Of a DNA stretch of 64,000 bases, positions 37,481 to 49,683 are shown in pieces. Each line of letters opens with the position of its first letter. Within the stretch, counting starts at the first letter, position 1. The notes beneath the pieces are model-generated. The model was not told the DNA's origin and searched no databases. It saw only the letters and a program-made list of their open reading frames with translations. A program made the translations under genes and the position numbers. Origin of the DNA: Typha latifolia (lineage: Eukaryota; Streptophyta; Magnoliopsida; Poales; Typhaceae); assembly GCA_019914945.1 (NCBI GenBank), contig CM034104.1, forward strand, positions 12,884,046-12,948,045, given 5' to 3'.

Positions 37481-38569
37481 TTACCGGAAGGAGCCGGTGA
37501 GAGGGGCGGGACCGTACAGGTCGTATGGCTGCCAGAGGGCGTCGAGGGGGCACGGACGGTCGGAGCCGAGGCGGACCCACGGCTTCCCGCTGCCACTCCA
37601 ATGGAGGAGGCTGACCGGGCCGGGATGGAGATCCCGGCAGCTACCCCTCACGTTGTCCCCACCCAGACCGTGCTGGTTCCACCTGTGCTCGATGGGCGCC
37701 ACGTGTCCGGCGAACACGAGCAGGAATGGCGGCAGCGAGCCCAGCTCGTAGATACGGTCGGCCTTCTGGATCTCCATCCACCGCTCGATTCGTCGTGTGT
37801 ACCCGGACAGCCGCCACCGCACGAGGTCCACCACCATCACCCCCGTGTTGAAGTAGCACGGCCGCCGACCGGCAAATGCCCTGGCAAGGCGGGTGTCGGT
37901 CCAGAAGCGGTCGGTGAAGTATTTGGTGAAATTCGCATGGCAGTACTCCGGGGCGCCGACCGTGCGGCCGGCCAGGTCGGTGTCCCAGAGCTTGGCCACG
38001 TCATCCACAACAACGAGGTCGGAGTCGAGGTAGATGATGCGCCGCACGCACGGCTCGAGGAGGTCGGCAAGGTAGTTCCGCGCATAGTTGAGGGGTTGCT
38101 CGAGGGCTTGGCGGACCGAGGTGGAGATGAGGTTGCGGACCCGGTTCGGGTCGAAGTAGTAGAACTTGAACCGGAGCTGGGGGAAGGCGGATCGGACCAG
38201 CGGCTCGAGGCCGTGGTCCGAGACAAGGAAGTGGAAGAAGACGTTCTCGGGGCAGATCGCATTGCGGAGGACGGACTGGACGGCGGCGATCGAACCGCGG
38301 AGGTACTCCTCGTCAAGCGTGATCGCAATGTGGACGAGGGAGGGGTCGCAGACGGTAGGGTCACCGCCCGACCCACCGCATTCCGCCGCATTGCGGAAGG
38401 GAGGGGCCCGGCGGAATCCGGCGGCGATCGCGCCGGACGATCGGAGATATCCATCGGAATGCGAAGACCGGATCGCCTCGGCTGGTGGGAAGGAGTGGAA
38501 CGACGGGGAGAGCACGAGCATCACCATCGCGGCGGAGAAGAAGCCGGAGAGGCGCATGACCCACAGCAT
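37481..38569 (-). CDS. Galacturonosyltransferase-like (GATL) family 8 glycosyltransferase
   Basis: An intronless GC-rich frame. I start at [17 protein letters not shown] (38569), giving 362 residues, because GATL5/6/7-type proteins begin this way with a short cytoplasmic tail and a signal anchor. The frame continues upstream to 38671 through an Arg-rich extension that looks like leader sequence. The catalytic region has the GT8 DxD motif ([12 protein letters not shown]182 and D184), [21 protein letters not shown] and HWSGSGKPW. GATLs are Golgi type II membrane enzymes linked to pectin or xylan synthesis; the substrate cannot be read from sequence. The length and lack of introns are normal for the family. 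Confidence 0.95.
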   Translation of the reverse strand: MLWVMRLSGFFSAAMVMLVLSPSFHSFPPAEAIRSSHSDGYLRSSGAIAAGFRRAPPFRNAAECGGSGGDPTVCDPSLVHIAITLDEEYLRGSIAAVQSVLRNAICPENVFFHFLVSDHGLEPLVRSAFPQLRFKFYYFDPNRVRNLISTSVRQALEQPLNYARNYLADLLEPCVRRIIYLDSDLVVVDDVAKLWDTDLAGRTVGAPEYCHANFTKYFTDRFWTDTRLARAFAGRRPCYFNTGVMVVDLVRWRLSGYTRRIERWMEIQKADRIYELGSLPPFLLVFAGHVAPIEHRWNQHGLGGDNVRGSCRDLHPGPVSLLHWSGSGKPWVRLGSDRPCPLDALWQPYDLYGPAPLTGSFR

Positions 38570-41500
38570 CGTAAGTCGCCGGCCAACCCGCTTCCGCCTC
38601 CGGCGCCGGCGAGTACGAAGATCGAATAAATAGGAGACGCCGTATAATACGCTTCCCCTGAGCCCCGCCACTGACAGGGTCGAGTAGGAACCCTAACTCT
38701 AGATCGAATCGTGCGATCGTTCGGGCTAGGGTTAGGGCTTCAGGTTTCAGAGAGGGGATCCCTTGGGAGCGAAGCGATCAGCCATAGGAAGGGAAAGCCG
38801 AGAGGAGGGAATCCGTAGGGAGACGAGCAAAAGGAACAGGAGTGCCGCGCGGTAAACGCACCCGCCGTACGATTCTTCGCCTCCCCTTTCCCGCCCCTTC
38901 GCGTCTTCTGCTTCTCGTCCTCCGCTGGCTTTTGCTCCCCCTCTCGAAGCGGCAGAAGCGGAAATGACAGGTAAGTAGTTCCGCCTCCTCCCCCTTTTCC
39001 TCGTCTTTCTACGGATCACAATATTTCCCACTGCAATCCTTAATTTAATTTTTGTTGGTGTTAACTAATTGCCCTTCTTAGTTGTCCTCGGAGTCATATA
39101 TATATTTATTTAGCTGACTCTTCCGTTGCGTAATATGGACGTATCCAGTCCTCTGATCCTTGCGGATTAGAGGTTTGTTAACTACCACAATGCATTGATA
39201 GAAATTTAAATTATTTATGGCTTTTATGCAATTACTACCTGCAACTTTACCAATTAGTAGGAAAGCCCTTTGGCCTTTGGGGGTTGTTTGCGGGAAGTGA
39301 CGCACGGTGGTCGTGGCGCTTGAGTAAAGAAAGCCACGTTCTTTTTCCCTCCTAGCTGGCACTAGCGCAGAGACTCGCACGCTCGGGGTCCCACCATCCA
39401 AATATGACACGTGGACTGCATCCCGTCCTGATCTGGATCAAGAGATGGCCACACCTTTGGCGACAGGGTATAGTTATGGTGTTCCGCGGTGCCTCGTGAT
39501 TCGCGAGAGCTTATGCCATCCGCCAGCCTGGCGCCCACTATACTATGGTTTTGGCGGGTAAAGCGTTCTCCACCTAAAGTGATCCGCTACAATTCTAGTC
39601 GGACCAATAGCCCCTGGATCCTCGTGATTCGTGTCACTTTGGACTGACGTCTCAGTCGTTGGCAGTTCAACGTCTCCGACGGAGTTATTTAGTAGTTTAA
39701 TTTTAATTGGACTTGCATTTATAAACCACATACTTTAATTTAATATTTATGCAAAAAGATATTTCTTGTAGTATTCTATCCTCGTGAAATTTAAACTAGG
39801 TGCATTATTTCGTCTCAACCAGGGTTCCCATGTGACTTATTTACTCATAGATCATTAATTATATCAAGTCAAAGTACACCAAAGTTTAAATAGCACAATC
39901 TATATATACAAATCTTTTCTTTGGACTTCTCGCACGATTTCCGAGGTTAGTTCTTCTATGCTCGCTTTCTATTTGTTCGACTATAATGTTTTTTTTTTAA
40001 GCTCTTACCGAGTTTATATATTCTCTATAAGAATATATCTAAGGAAAGAGAGTTGTAACGTGATGGCACATTGTCTGTTGAGATCTCATTAATGTGGACT
40101 TTGGAATGTGGCCAGAATTGTGCATGTTACCACGTATATAGATGTTGAACTTAATTGTTGGATTCATAGACTTTGCGTGGGATTAAAGAAGATAGCTGAA
40201 AAAAACATAAAATAAGATACAAGAACAATTCATCTAGTGTGATCAAGAAGTTAATTGGCACATAAGTTTGTAGGCATTGGTCTTATTTTTCGAATTCATG
40301 TTCTTTGCGTGGTACTATTATAGAATTGGTCGAGCTCAACAATATTTGATATAGACTCTACGAGCTAATAAATCATGCATTTTATCATTAATATTCTGAT
40401 AAATTTATTAAAAACAACATATGCTTTGTTTTTATTATCATTTGCACTATCATATGCATTCAGCCTCTATATTTTAATATCTTAAAATACTTCATTATAC
40501 TTTTTTTTTCCTAAAGATGCAAGATTACTTTAATAGTTTGGAGTAAGTCCTTTTAAGATTAAAAATAAAAGTAAAATGGGAGTTATATTTAAAATCAAAT
40601 TTAGGTATTCGAAGCATTATACTAATATTATTTTTGCAAAAGTAAAAAAAATATTTTACTTTTGCAAAGAAGTAAAATATTAGGATGTGAATAATAATAA
40701 AAGTAAAATATAAATTGTTTTTTTTAATAAATTTCCAAATGCTTTCTGAAACTACTCATTACTTTTTAATGTATTAATGGCGTTAAAATAGCATAAATCT
40801 TGTGGCACGAATGAGAAACGAAACACACAACGTTAGCTCACACCCTTGGAACCCTAAAGACATGAAAAGAACCACGTATTCGTTGTGGCTTTGGCGTCTT
40901 GCTCGGGCTATAGACGTTAGTATTAGTTTCTTATTGGTTCTCTTATTCCCACATTTATTTCATGCCTTGTACTTAAACTGGTGATTGGGATATGGGACTA
41001 GTTGTTTTTTTCTATTACCAATTTGCTACTATTTATATTTTAGGTCTTTAAATATCATTCAAACTCTCCATGTGAGGATGTGCAAATGGGCCGGGTAGTA
41101 TATGATTTGATCCGGTTCCGTATCCGTTTTTGTCAGACATAGGTTAAGATTTATATACTCGATGTGAATATTGATATGGGTTGACAAATAGTACATGAAA
41201 ATTAATATCCTATATCTATATATTCTAAAATATCATAAAGTAAATACGGATATATTTGATAATTAGGTTTATTATCCACTCAGTATCCATATACGAAAAA
41301 AATATAATTTTACCAGCATCTGAATTTAAAATATATGGATAGAGATATGATCAATTGGGCCTTTGATATCAAGAGGAGAAGAGAAAGGGAAAGAACTTTG
41401 GGCCCTTGATCAATTGGGCCCACAATAACAGACCATAATTCTAATTGCATCTGATGTAAATAGATGTCCATCTGGCCCACATGAAACATCCATGATGGGA

Positions 41501-42089
41501 TTCACGGAAGAGGCTTAAGCCTATTAATAAAAAGAACAAAGTTTTCTTATCTATCCTATGTCTTCCAGAAAGTCTTTCTGAGCACAGCTTACGAAATTTG
41601 TCGTGCTCTATCTATAGATAAATAGAGGTCATGCGTTCAAATATTTAATAGTCACGAGTTTGAATATTTCGTAGGGATGATTTAATTATGTAGTGATCCA
41701 TTTGTTAGAAGTATTAGCTCTGTTGTTAAATCTTTATTATTGTAGTTGACTAGTTCTTTTTGATTTAGCTTATAATTTGTTCTTGTGACTCAGAATAAAA
41801 AGATTACCGTTGTAATATCTCAAAATTAATTGTTATTATATTTTCATTACATGATAAAAGATTATTAAATCCTACTTATTTAAAGTAGTTGGTGAAAGAA
41901 AAACATTGTACGAGAACAAAAGTTACAAAAGGTGACAAAAATTTCTAGCTTATTTATATTAATTTAGATTTTCCTTTCACTTCTTTTTTGGTTTTTTGTT
42001 TTAAACTTGACGAGAAAAGACGTAGATAGAATCATAGAAACTGCATCGTTACAAATAAAAGGGGAGAGGAATAGGGTATGATCGGCTCT
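38570..42089. other. GATL 5' flank and intergenic
   Basis: The first ~450 bp are GC-rich and probably leader and promoter of the minus-strand GATL gene. Beyond 39.1 kb the sequence is AT-rich with no gene. It includes the perfect 15-bp inverted repeat at 40633-40668. Confidence 0.5.
40633..40668. repeat. Perfect 15-bp inverted repeat with 6-nt loop
   Basis: TTTGCAAAAGTAAAA is followed by AAAATA and then its exact reverse complement. It lies in AT-rich intergenic DNA and may be the remnant of a small inverted-repeat element. Confidence 0.9.
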
Positions 42090-42476
42090 CTACCGTCGAA
42101 TAGCGATCTGAGCGGCATCTGCGCCAACGAACGGCCCATGCGCGATGATCGACTTATAGATCTCGACGAGCATCCTCTCCTCGTACTCCTTGCTCCTTGG
42201 CCTCCCAAAAGCCGCCACCTCCCCGCCGAACCCGTACCCGAATCCGGCGCCGAGGTGAGCCGATGAGGCGAACCCCAGCGTCAGCCGCACGTACGCGTCC
42301 CGGATCTTGGCGAGCCACCTTTTGGGCGACACCAGCCGCAGGATCCGGATCCGCATCCGCGGCGCGATCTTGATCCTCCAGGACCGGCGCCGCCGCGACG
42401 ATCCGCCGGCGCCATCGAGCCGATGGTAGGCTCGTCGGCCCCAACACCCTTTGAAGCCACCCTTGTAAGTCTCCAT
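42090..42476 (-). CDS. Small conserved plant protein of unknown function
   Basis: A single exon of 128 residues starting METYKGGFKGCWGRRAYHRL. The frame is open further upstream to 42662, but that part is a low-complexity Ser/Leu run translated from a (TC)n leader, so I choose the METYKGG start. The middle is strongly basic (RRRRSWRIKI, RIRILRLVSPKRWLAKIRDAYV). The Gly-rich segment GAGFGYGFGGEVAAFGRPR follows, then YEERMLVEIYKSIIAHG. I recognise this pattern from uncharacterised ~110-140 residue angiosperm proteins. No catalytic motif or membrane segment is visible. Confidence 0.75.
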   Translation of the reverse strand: METYKGGFKGCWGRRAYHRLDGAGGSSRRRRSWRIKIAPRMRIRILRLVSPKRWLAKIRDAYVRLTLGFASSAHLGAGFGYGFGGEVAAFGRPRSKEYEERMLVEIYKSIIAHGPFVGADAAQIAIRR

Positions 42477-44208
42477 CTCGATCTCCGCTTTGATCTCTTC
42501 CTGGGTTGTTTTAATGCATTGGGGAGAAATGTTTGATGGTAGATAGTGAAGTGAGGAGTGAGCGAGCGAGCGAGAGAGAGCAAGAGAGAGAGAGAGAGAG
42601 AGAGAGAGGAACAAAGGTCGTGGGTATCCGCTCACCGCTATTTGTTCGTAATATAAAAACAACGCGAGGGAAGAGTTTGGAATTATTTTATATTAGATCC
42701 GCTCCGCGGTGATTGCACCGCGAAATCAAGACCGTCGAATGGCGTTACGGTCTTCGTTGATTGGGTCCCAGTGCATGATGAAGGGATTCTTTTTTTTTTT
42801 TATCATTATGATGAAGGGATGAGACTTGAGAGCGTGTGCGGGAAGGAAGGAAGCGTGGAGCGGATCGTCCGCATTGCCGGATGCAGGAACTCGTCTGACT
42901 TGGGTACTTGGCAGCTTCTCACAATGTGAGGCGCGAGAATTGTGGGATGAATGTGGCTCAGGTGATCCTATCTGGGCCGCACAAGACTGTTGAATTGTTG
43001 ATTAAAAACAAGATACTCCGCATTGACAGCGGAAAATCCGGATCCATGGCACGTGAGACAACAAGACATCCGACCTCTTCACGTGAGAACTATTACAAAT
43101 TTCACATCATACTAATACCTTGACCTCTAATAGTAATAGTAATAGTAATAGTATCGTTTTTGATAAGCAAAATAACACTATTGTCATGGAAACCCCAACT
43201 TATAGTATTCTTTTGCTATTAATTGTTTTAGCATATTTTGCTGCTATCTCCAAACCCCTAGTCCCTAGAAAATTGGTGTTGTCTAACCAAATGCTTCTTC
43301 CATTTGTGCAAGTGGAAGAGGATTCTTCTCTCAGGTGTGCTCTAGTTGTCTCTTCCCCAAATTAAAAATAGAAGACGATGTCATCGATCCTTTTGGCAGG
43401 ATTAGTTGAAGCACTTCTCTCTTAAGACCATTAAGCAGAAGATACAAGAGAAAATGGCAATTATCCTACTAAGTTGGACAACGGTGCTTAGCCTTGGGCC
43501 TTGAGGCCTCTTTTGAGCCCATCTAAAGCAGGGTTCGGTCTATGATTAAGCTGAGTTCGGTTGATCAAAGATACTCAGACCTAAACCGAGGGTAGAGATT
43601 AATATATATATATATATATATATATGGTATATAATAGACCTTTCTTTTCTGAAAGTGGCCGACATAGTTGAACACTAACTGCGATGTATTTACTTGATGG
43701 GCTATTAGCCTTATTACTTTAGATGATGGTGCCTCTCCTTAGTGCTATTCTTATAAACAATGTTGGATTGGATTAGGTTACATCTATATATTTTCTGAGG
43801 CTTGAAAGAAAGCGTAGAAGAGAAGGTCGTTGGATAATGATTTGATGTAATTTTATCCCTTTCCACTGCCTGTCATATACAACAAACAGGCAGTCCAGCC
43901 TGGAGATTCCTTCCCCTCATCTTGCCAATTATTTCTTATCTAATCTCGTCCCTCCGTTTTCCAGCCTCCACCGTCCGATTCATCCACACGCTTAGATCCG
44001 GAGAGCCAAATCCATGGGCTTAGTGTTTGGGCCGGGCGGAGGCACAATAACAGGCACACGTGTTAGTGAGTTCTCCAACTCTTTGATGTCTTTTGCTTAT
44101 TTTATTAAAAGGATAGGGTGTAACATGCAAATTGGGAAAACGTAATATAAACAAAAGAGAAGGGCCAAATAAGAAAAAACGCGAGAAAAAAAGATAACCA
44201 TCCCGGCT
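42477..44208. other. Intergenic between the METYKGG gene and the proline-rich gene
   Basis: Contains the (TC)n leader and promoter of the minus-strand gene at 42090-42476, a (TAATAG)n-like run near 43130-43152 and an (AT)n run near 43602-43624. A weak candidate for a small secreted peptide at 43186-43365 is discussed in the findings. Confidence 0.5.
42585..42607. repeat. (GA)n microsatellite in the leader of the METYKGG gene
   Basis: Reads (TC)n on the coding strand, about 110 bp upstream of the chosen start codon. Confidence 0.9.
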
Positions 44209-44216
44209 TATATATA
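44209..44216 (+). promoter_or_regulatory. TATA box of the proline-rich protein gene
   Basis: TATATATA overlaps the first in-frame ATG at 44216. Transcription should therefore begin about 30 bp downstream, which excludes that ATG and supports translation from 44282. Confidence 0.6.
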
Positions 44217-44281
44217 TGGACAGCTCGGGCGTTGTGCTTCCACCACGTCATCACTCCACCACTCCCACCTCCATCCGCGAA

Positions 44282-44770
44282 ATGAAGATGAGAGCTTCCG
44301 AAACGGCTCGCACAGTGGGGCAGCGTCTCCTCCCCGCGTTTCCCCGATTCCCACCTCCGCTACTCCTGCTGCTGCTAGCGGCGGCCGCTTCCTCCTGGCC
44401 ACTGATGACGGCTTCGTCCGCCGTGATCAAGGACGGGGTCACGTGCAAAATGTGCGCCTCATGCGACAACCCGTGCCAGCCCTCCTACTCGCCGCCGCCT
44501 CCGCCGGACTCGCCGGGCACAATCTTCTACTGGTCCCCTCCGCCTCCGAGCGGCGGCGGCGGTGGAGGAGGAGGAGGAAATCCCTACTTTACCCCTCCTC
44601 CGCCCGGTATCTACTACCCGGCGCCTCCTCCGCCTAACCCCGTCCTGCCCTACTTCCCGTTTTACTATTATAGCCCTCCCTTTGCCTTTAATTACAATTC
44701 GGGCTCTGTTCCCCTCAAGCCTCTCTGTTGTATTCCCCTACTCTTCCTTCTTCTCTTCCTCCTACTGTGA
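44282..44770 (+). CDS. Secreted proline-rich / extensin-like protein with a C-terminal hydrophobic tail
   Basis: A single exon of 162 residues from MKMRASETART. The N-terminus is basic and followed by a strong signal peptide (PPLLLLLLAAAASSWPL). The mature part opens with a small cysteine motif CKMCASCDNPCQ (C-x2-C-x2-C-x3-C), then SPPPPP, PPPP and PPPPP blocks separated by a poly-Gly run and Tyr-rich segments (YFPFYYYSPP). It ends in CCIPLLFLLLFLLL, compatible with a GPI-attachment signal. Hydroxyproline-rich wall glycoproteins with this Cys motif are known in plants; their exact roles are poorly defined. An upstream in-frame ATG at 44216 lies inside the TATA box and is rejected. Confidence 0.78.
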   Translation: MKMRASETARTVGQRLLPAFPRFPPPLLLLLLAAAASSWPLMTASSAVIKDGVTCKMCASCDNPCQPSYSPPPPPDSPGTIFYWSPPPPSGGGGGGGGGNPYFTPPPPGIYYPAPPPPNPVLPYFPFYYYSPPFAFNYNSGSVPLKPLCCIPLLFLLLFLLL

Positions 44771-47216
44771 TCAACTTCAAGGGGGTGCTTATGCAAATTC
44801 GCTCAGTGAGCTCACTCGATCCCTTGAATCTTGTAATTTTCGTGATTTGTTGTAGATTTTAATTGTAATTAGGAAAATAAGATGGGGAAGAAGAAAAATA
44901 ATGGGGGAACTTGGGATTTGTTGTTGATGGTAGGTCGAAGAAATGTAGATGTAAATGTGTATTATTGCTATCAAAGTTTAAATATTCTTCGTCATTCTTT
45001 ATATATATATGCTCGGCTTATTATAAGTTGGACAATTGTTTAAGGGAAAAAATTAATCAAATATTAATCCTTGTGGGTTGAATTGAACTTATAATCAACA
45101 TCCGTCTATGAGCCAATTTGACCCAGCAGCCGTCCTCCACTCCTCCCATTATCCTATACGTGTTGCTATGAATATAGCAATAGATTTAGGGAAATTTATA
45201 TTTAACATTATATACAGTTTAGTCTTACGTAGCTGTTGGAATTTGGTACCAAATTGGAGTTGACATTGAAATCCAGCTTTCAGGTCCACTGTAGTGTATA
45301 TTGAATCACCTTTGTATGGGCTATTTTTTTTTAACTTCTTGATGTTCTTTTTGTGGTGCCGCTGAGTAAATGAGAGGTTTATTTCTTGGACTATTATTTT
45401 TTTATTTCGTTGCAAGATAGCTTGTATTATGCTACATCTAATACCGTATTTTTTGTGTGGTTTAGTCTGTTTGTCAGCCAAGTAAAGGACTTGTAAAAGA
45501 GTTGTCACCTTTTTTTTTTTTTTCTTTTATGTGTCAAGTTGTATTTGCTAAATAAAATAAATCATTAGTCTACGGACTTTCTTTAAAAGTAAATAATAAT
45601 ATCGAAATCCAGCAAAGTGACACCGTTCAACGTATAATGAGTCTAATAATTTTATGACACTAGCTGTATTATATTCTTAATGCAGTTTGTTGGAGAAGAT
45701 TGAGATATTGGGAATTAAGTTTTCTCTCTTTTTTCTCAAACAAATAGAAATAAATATGTTATATAATTCCTCACGTGATTTACATATATTTATGAATGAA
45801 AAAGAAAATAAAAAACTAATAGAAAGAGAGTTTATATATATATAAATAGATTGTCTAAGTAAAATTATCCCTAACAAATATTGCTATATTGCCTAATATT
45901 TTTCTGCATCACCAGAAAGCTATTGAATTATACAGAAGTAGTTAGCTCCTGAGGGGTTAGTTGGCTTCCTTTCACTTACTCATTTCAAGTGTTATTCGTC
46001 CACGATTAGGTAGAATAATCCAGATAACCAGCACAAAGGGAGTACTATATATAAAGCCTAACTTAAAAGATTCTCCAACTCGTTAACTCTACTAGAAAAT
46101 TTAAATCATCTTCCTAAAATTTAAAATGTACGAAGTAGTAGTTAAGTACAATATCTTAGGGTCTAGTTGCACGTCGTTAATGCTACATCAATCACTGCTA
46201 TATGTATTCAAACATTTAAGAATCAGTTCGTCAATTTGATTCAGAAAAACTATATCAATAGCCGACAGATAATGTTACAGTCTAGAGTGGGCCAAAAAGC
46301 TTCAAATATTTGGCTGTCACCGTCATCACGAGTTAGACTCTGGTACTACTGACTACATCAATTAGGTTAGTCTTTTGTCGTCATTTAAAATAAAAATTAA
46401 GAAAATGAGAATAAGTGAACAACACTAAGTCCTCTTTTATTATATAAATAATATCAATTATAGAATATGTTTTCTTTTTTATTATTTTTAAAATTAGGTT
46501 TTTTTACTTTTGAAATAATAATTCTCATATTATCTTGTATTATGAAACAATTACTTTTAACGTGACATAAAGAAAAAAGAGATGAGAACAATATTTTTAA
46601 ATGAAATTAACTCTTTGATATAATACAGAATAAAATTTTATATTAAATATGCAATATAATATATAATTTTGATAAATATTATTTGATTCTATAATAGAAT
46701 TATTATAATATCTAGCTGTTATTCTTAAATACAAATTTATATTTTAAAATAAGAGAAAAATTATTTAGGCTAACACTTTGAGTTGGGAGCTTCTTGAAGT
46801 TACTTCAAAAAGAAGTGTTTTTTTTTTCTCCTGGTCCTAGCAAACTGCTCTACTAGAATTTCGGCTACTTCCTCTTCACTCTTTTATATGTCTTACCAAG
46901 TAAAAGAGAAAATGTATTAATATGAACGAAATTTTTTATTATCTTGATGATAATTTAGGGTATATGACATGTAACGGTTGCTCATTTGGCATCTCTTTCC
47001 CAAACCTAGCTAAACTATAGCATCTTTCAATAGGACAACATTGATACGTACCCGAATTAGCTGGTAGACCGCAAGACTAAACCTAGTTAACGCTCTTTAC
47101 TCGAATTAGAATACCGACCTTCTATTTTGTCCCGTGGTTGTCCTTCCATTTAGGCGCTCTTCCCCTCTCCCATCAAATGCCAACGACCTCTTCTTTTGTC
47201 CTTTTCCTTCCCCTCC
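44771..47216. other. Intergenic, AT-rich with a repeat element
   Basis: 3' flank of the proline-rich gene, then AT-rich DNA. The region 46430-46750 resembles, in reverse orientation, the repeat at 54890-55310. No coding sequence is supported. Confidence 0.5.
46430..46750 (-). repeat. AT-rich dispersed repeat, inverted relative to 54.9-55.3 kb
   Basis: The reverse complement of about 46660-46735 contains AATAACAGCTAGATATTATAA, nearly identical to the word at 54901-54921, and the similarity continues through TTCTAT-rich sequence. This is probably a MITE-like family. Ends were not defined. Confidence 0.55.
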
Positions 47217-47223
47217 TATATAA
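47217..47223 (+). promoter_or_regulatory. TATA box of the pectin methylesterase gene
   Basis: TATATAA in a C-rich setting about 235 bp before the start codon, the only good TATA upstream. It implies a leader of about 200 nt. Confidence 0.55.
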
Positions 47224-47456
47224 CCCCACCTCCCCCCGACGGGTAGTCGTCCAGATCAGCCTATTGGGGTCGTCCCCTCGTAAGTCCTTAATAAGGAAAC
47301 CTTTTCCCCCCCTCCATGCAACGTAACCTTGCTTGCTTGGTTGGGGACTAATCTTTCCACCTCTCTATAGGCTCTCATCTCCTTCAGATTAGATATATTC
47401 TGATCAATAGAAACAAAACAGAAACACAAGAAAAAAAAAAGGGTCTGGTTCCAACC

Positions 47457-49229
47457 ATGGAGAAGAAAAATATCGGTATCATCGGCGTCTCCGTCGTCCT
47501 TCTCGTGGCCGTCGTTGCCACTATCGCCGTCGTCACCCACCACGGGGGGTCTAGCTCTACCCCGGCCGCGGAGCCGCAGCTATCGTCCTCGGTGAAGTCG
47601 ATCAAGGAGTTCTGCAAGGCGACGGATTACCAACAGACGTGCCAGAGCGAGCTCGAGTCGGCCGCCGGAAACGCCACGACCCCGACCGACCTCGCCAAGT
47701 TGATCTTTAACGTGACCTCCAACCGCATCAAGAGTGCGTTGAACCAGTCTGTCGTCTTAGCGGAGCTGGCGAAGGACAAGCGCACGTCGGGGGCCCTCGA
47801 GAACTGTCGGGAGCTCCTCGAGTACGCCGTCGACGACCTCCAGACCTCCTTCCAGCAGCTCGGCGGCTTCCAGATGACTAACTTTAAGAAGGCGGTCGAC
47901 GACCTCAAGACGTGGCTCACCGCTGCGCTGACGTACCAGGACACGTGCCTCGACGGGTTCGAGAACACCACAACCAACGCTGGCGACTCCATGCGCAAGG
48001 CGCTCAACAGCTCCATCGAGCTCACCGCCAACATCCTCGCAATCGTCGACGAGTTCTCATCAACTGTCCAGAACCTCGAAATCCCTTTGTTCAGCCGGAG
48101 GCTACTCTCCGACGGCGACATGCCGTCGTGGATGTCCGCCGGCAGGAGACGGCTGCTTCAGGCCTCTCCGTCAGACTTAAAGCCGAACGTCACGGTGGCG
48201 AAGGACGGAAGCGGCGACTACAAAACCATCAATGACGCGCTCGCTGCCGCCCCGGAAAAAAGCAAGGACATCTTCGTGATCTACATCAAGGAAGGAGTTT
48301 ATGCCGAGTACGTCACAGTGAACCGGTCGAAACCCAACATCGCCATGATAGGTGACGGCGCCACCAAGACCAAGATCACCGGAAACCGTAACTTCATGCA
48401 AAATATCACCACAAAGGATACGGCCACATTCGGTAAGTACAGTTCTTTTCAGTGAGTGAGTAAATTTACATAGTATCAGAGAGAGTTATATCGACCTTTT
48501 ATACAAACAGCGGCAATCGGGGATGGATTCTTCGCGCGAGACATCGGGATCGAGAACACAGCCGGGCCGGAGAATCACCAGGCGGTGGCCCTCCGCGTGC
48601 AGAGCGACCAGTCGGTGTTCTACCACTGCCGGTTTGACGGCTACCAAGACACGCTCTACGCCCACGCTCTCCGTCAGTTCTTCCGTGAGTGCACGATCAC
48701 CGGCACCATCGACTTTATCTTCGGCAATGCCCAGGTGGTGATCCAGAATTCCCAAATCATCGTCCGGAAGCCAATGGACAACCAGCAGAACATCGTCACC
48801 GCGCAGGGCCGCAAGGAGAAGCGCGCTGCCTCCGCCATCATCATCCAGAACTGCACCGTTAGCGCCGACCCGGCCTACTACCCCGTCCGGAACAAGATCC
48901 CGACCTACCTTGGCCGGCCGTGGAAGGAGTACTCCAGAACCATATACCTGCAGAACCAGCTCGACGACTTGATCAACCCGCAGGGGTGGCTGCCTTGGCT
49001 CGGCGACTACGGCCTGAAGACTTGCTTCTACGCTGAGCTGGACAACCACGGCCCCGGCGCCGACATGAGCAAGCGTGCCAAGTGGAGGGGAGTCAAGAGC
49101 ATCTCCTACGACCACGCGCAGCAGTTCACCGTCGAACATTTCATCCAGGGCCAGCTCTGGCTGCCACATACCGGCGTGCCGTTCATCCCTGGGCTCCTCC
49201 CTCTGTCGGAGTCCGGCAGGATCCATTGA
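47457..49229 (+). CDS. Pectin methylesterase with N-terminal inhibitor domain (PMEI-PME)
   Basis: Exon 1 is 47457-48432, the intron is 78 bp, and exon 2 is 48511-49229, giving 1,695 nt (564 residues). A signal anchor (IGIIGVSVVLLVAVVATIAVV) precedes a PMEI domain (~45-200; paired Cys, LENCRELLEYAVDDLQ). Two basic processing motifs, RRLL at 214-217 and 231-234, lie between the domains, where subtilases are known to release the active enzyme. The catalytic domain has Q349, Q371, D372 (GYQDTLY), D393 (DFIFGNA) and R461 (GRPWKEYSR), the full active-site set. It demethylesterifies homogalacturonan in the wall. The single intron and length are typical of type I plant PMEs. Confidence 0.97.
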
Positions 49230-49683
49230 AGAGTTAGTCCGAGTATTTTGGAGGAGTGCGTAGGAGTGGGAGGGAGAAGCTGCATGCATTAATTATATCA
49301 CTACCCTTCTACTTTCTTGGTGCTATTGGACTAATGATGGATGTATCTTGAGTTTGATTACAATTTCTTGAATCTGACAAGATTGACGTGGAGTTAGGAA
49401 TATATATATAAAAACTTAGTCCTGCAATAAAACAAAAGTTTCCAATGCCATGTTATCCACAAACACAAATAAAGTTGCACATATAGCTTGCATTCATTTG
49501 CGAAGCAGACACGACACCAACATCCGAAAGCACTCAAAAGATTTAAAGACGTGTACATGCATGCTTGCACACGTACCCCTTGACCTACATCAACGCATAA
49601 CAACAAGATAAAATTATAATTAAACTTCTTCTCTTATTCCAATCTCTCAAAGGATCGGAGTTGTCCACGTATGAGCAAATTGA
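49230..49683. other. Convergent 3' flanks of PME and PR-10-1
   Basis: About 450 bp containing the 3' ends of a plus-strand and a minus-strand gene. No coding content. Confidence 0.6.

Noticed and set aside
37601..38629. A 342-residue plus-strand frame opposite the GATL gene
   Set aside because: It is antisense to a well-supported GATL gene. GC-rich third positions keep the opposite strand open.
45149..45508. A 119-residue minus-strand Lys-rich frame
   Set aside because: AT-rich, low complexity, no domain, no plausible promoter or splice context.
48486..49289. A 267-residue minus-strand frame opposite PME exon 2
   Set aside because: Shadow of the PME catalytic exon; its residues show no family pattern.
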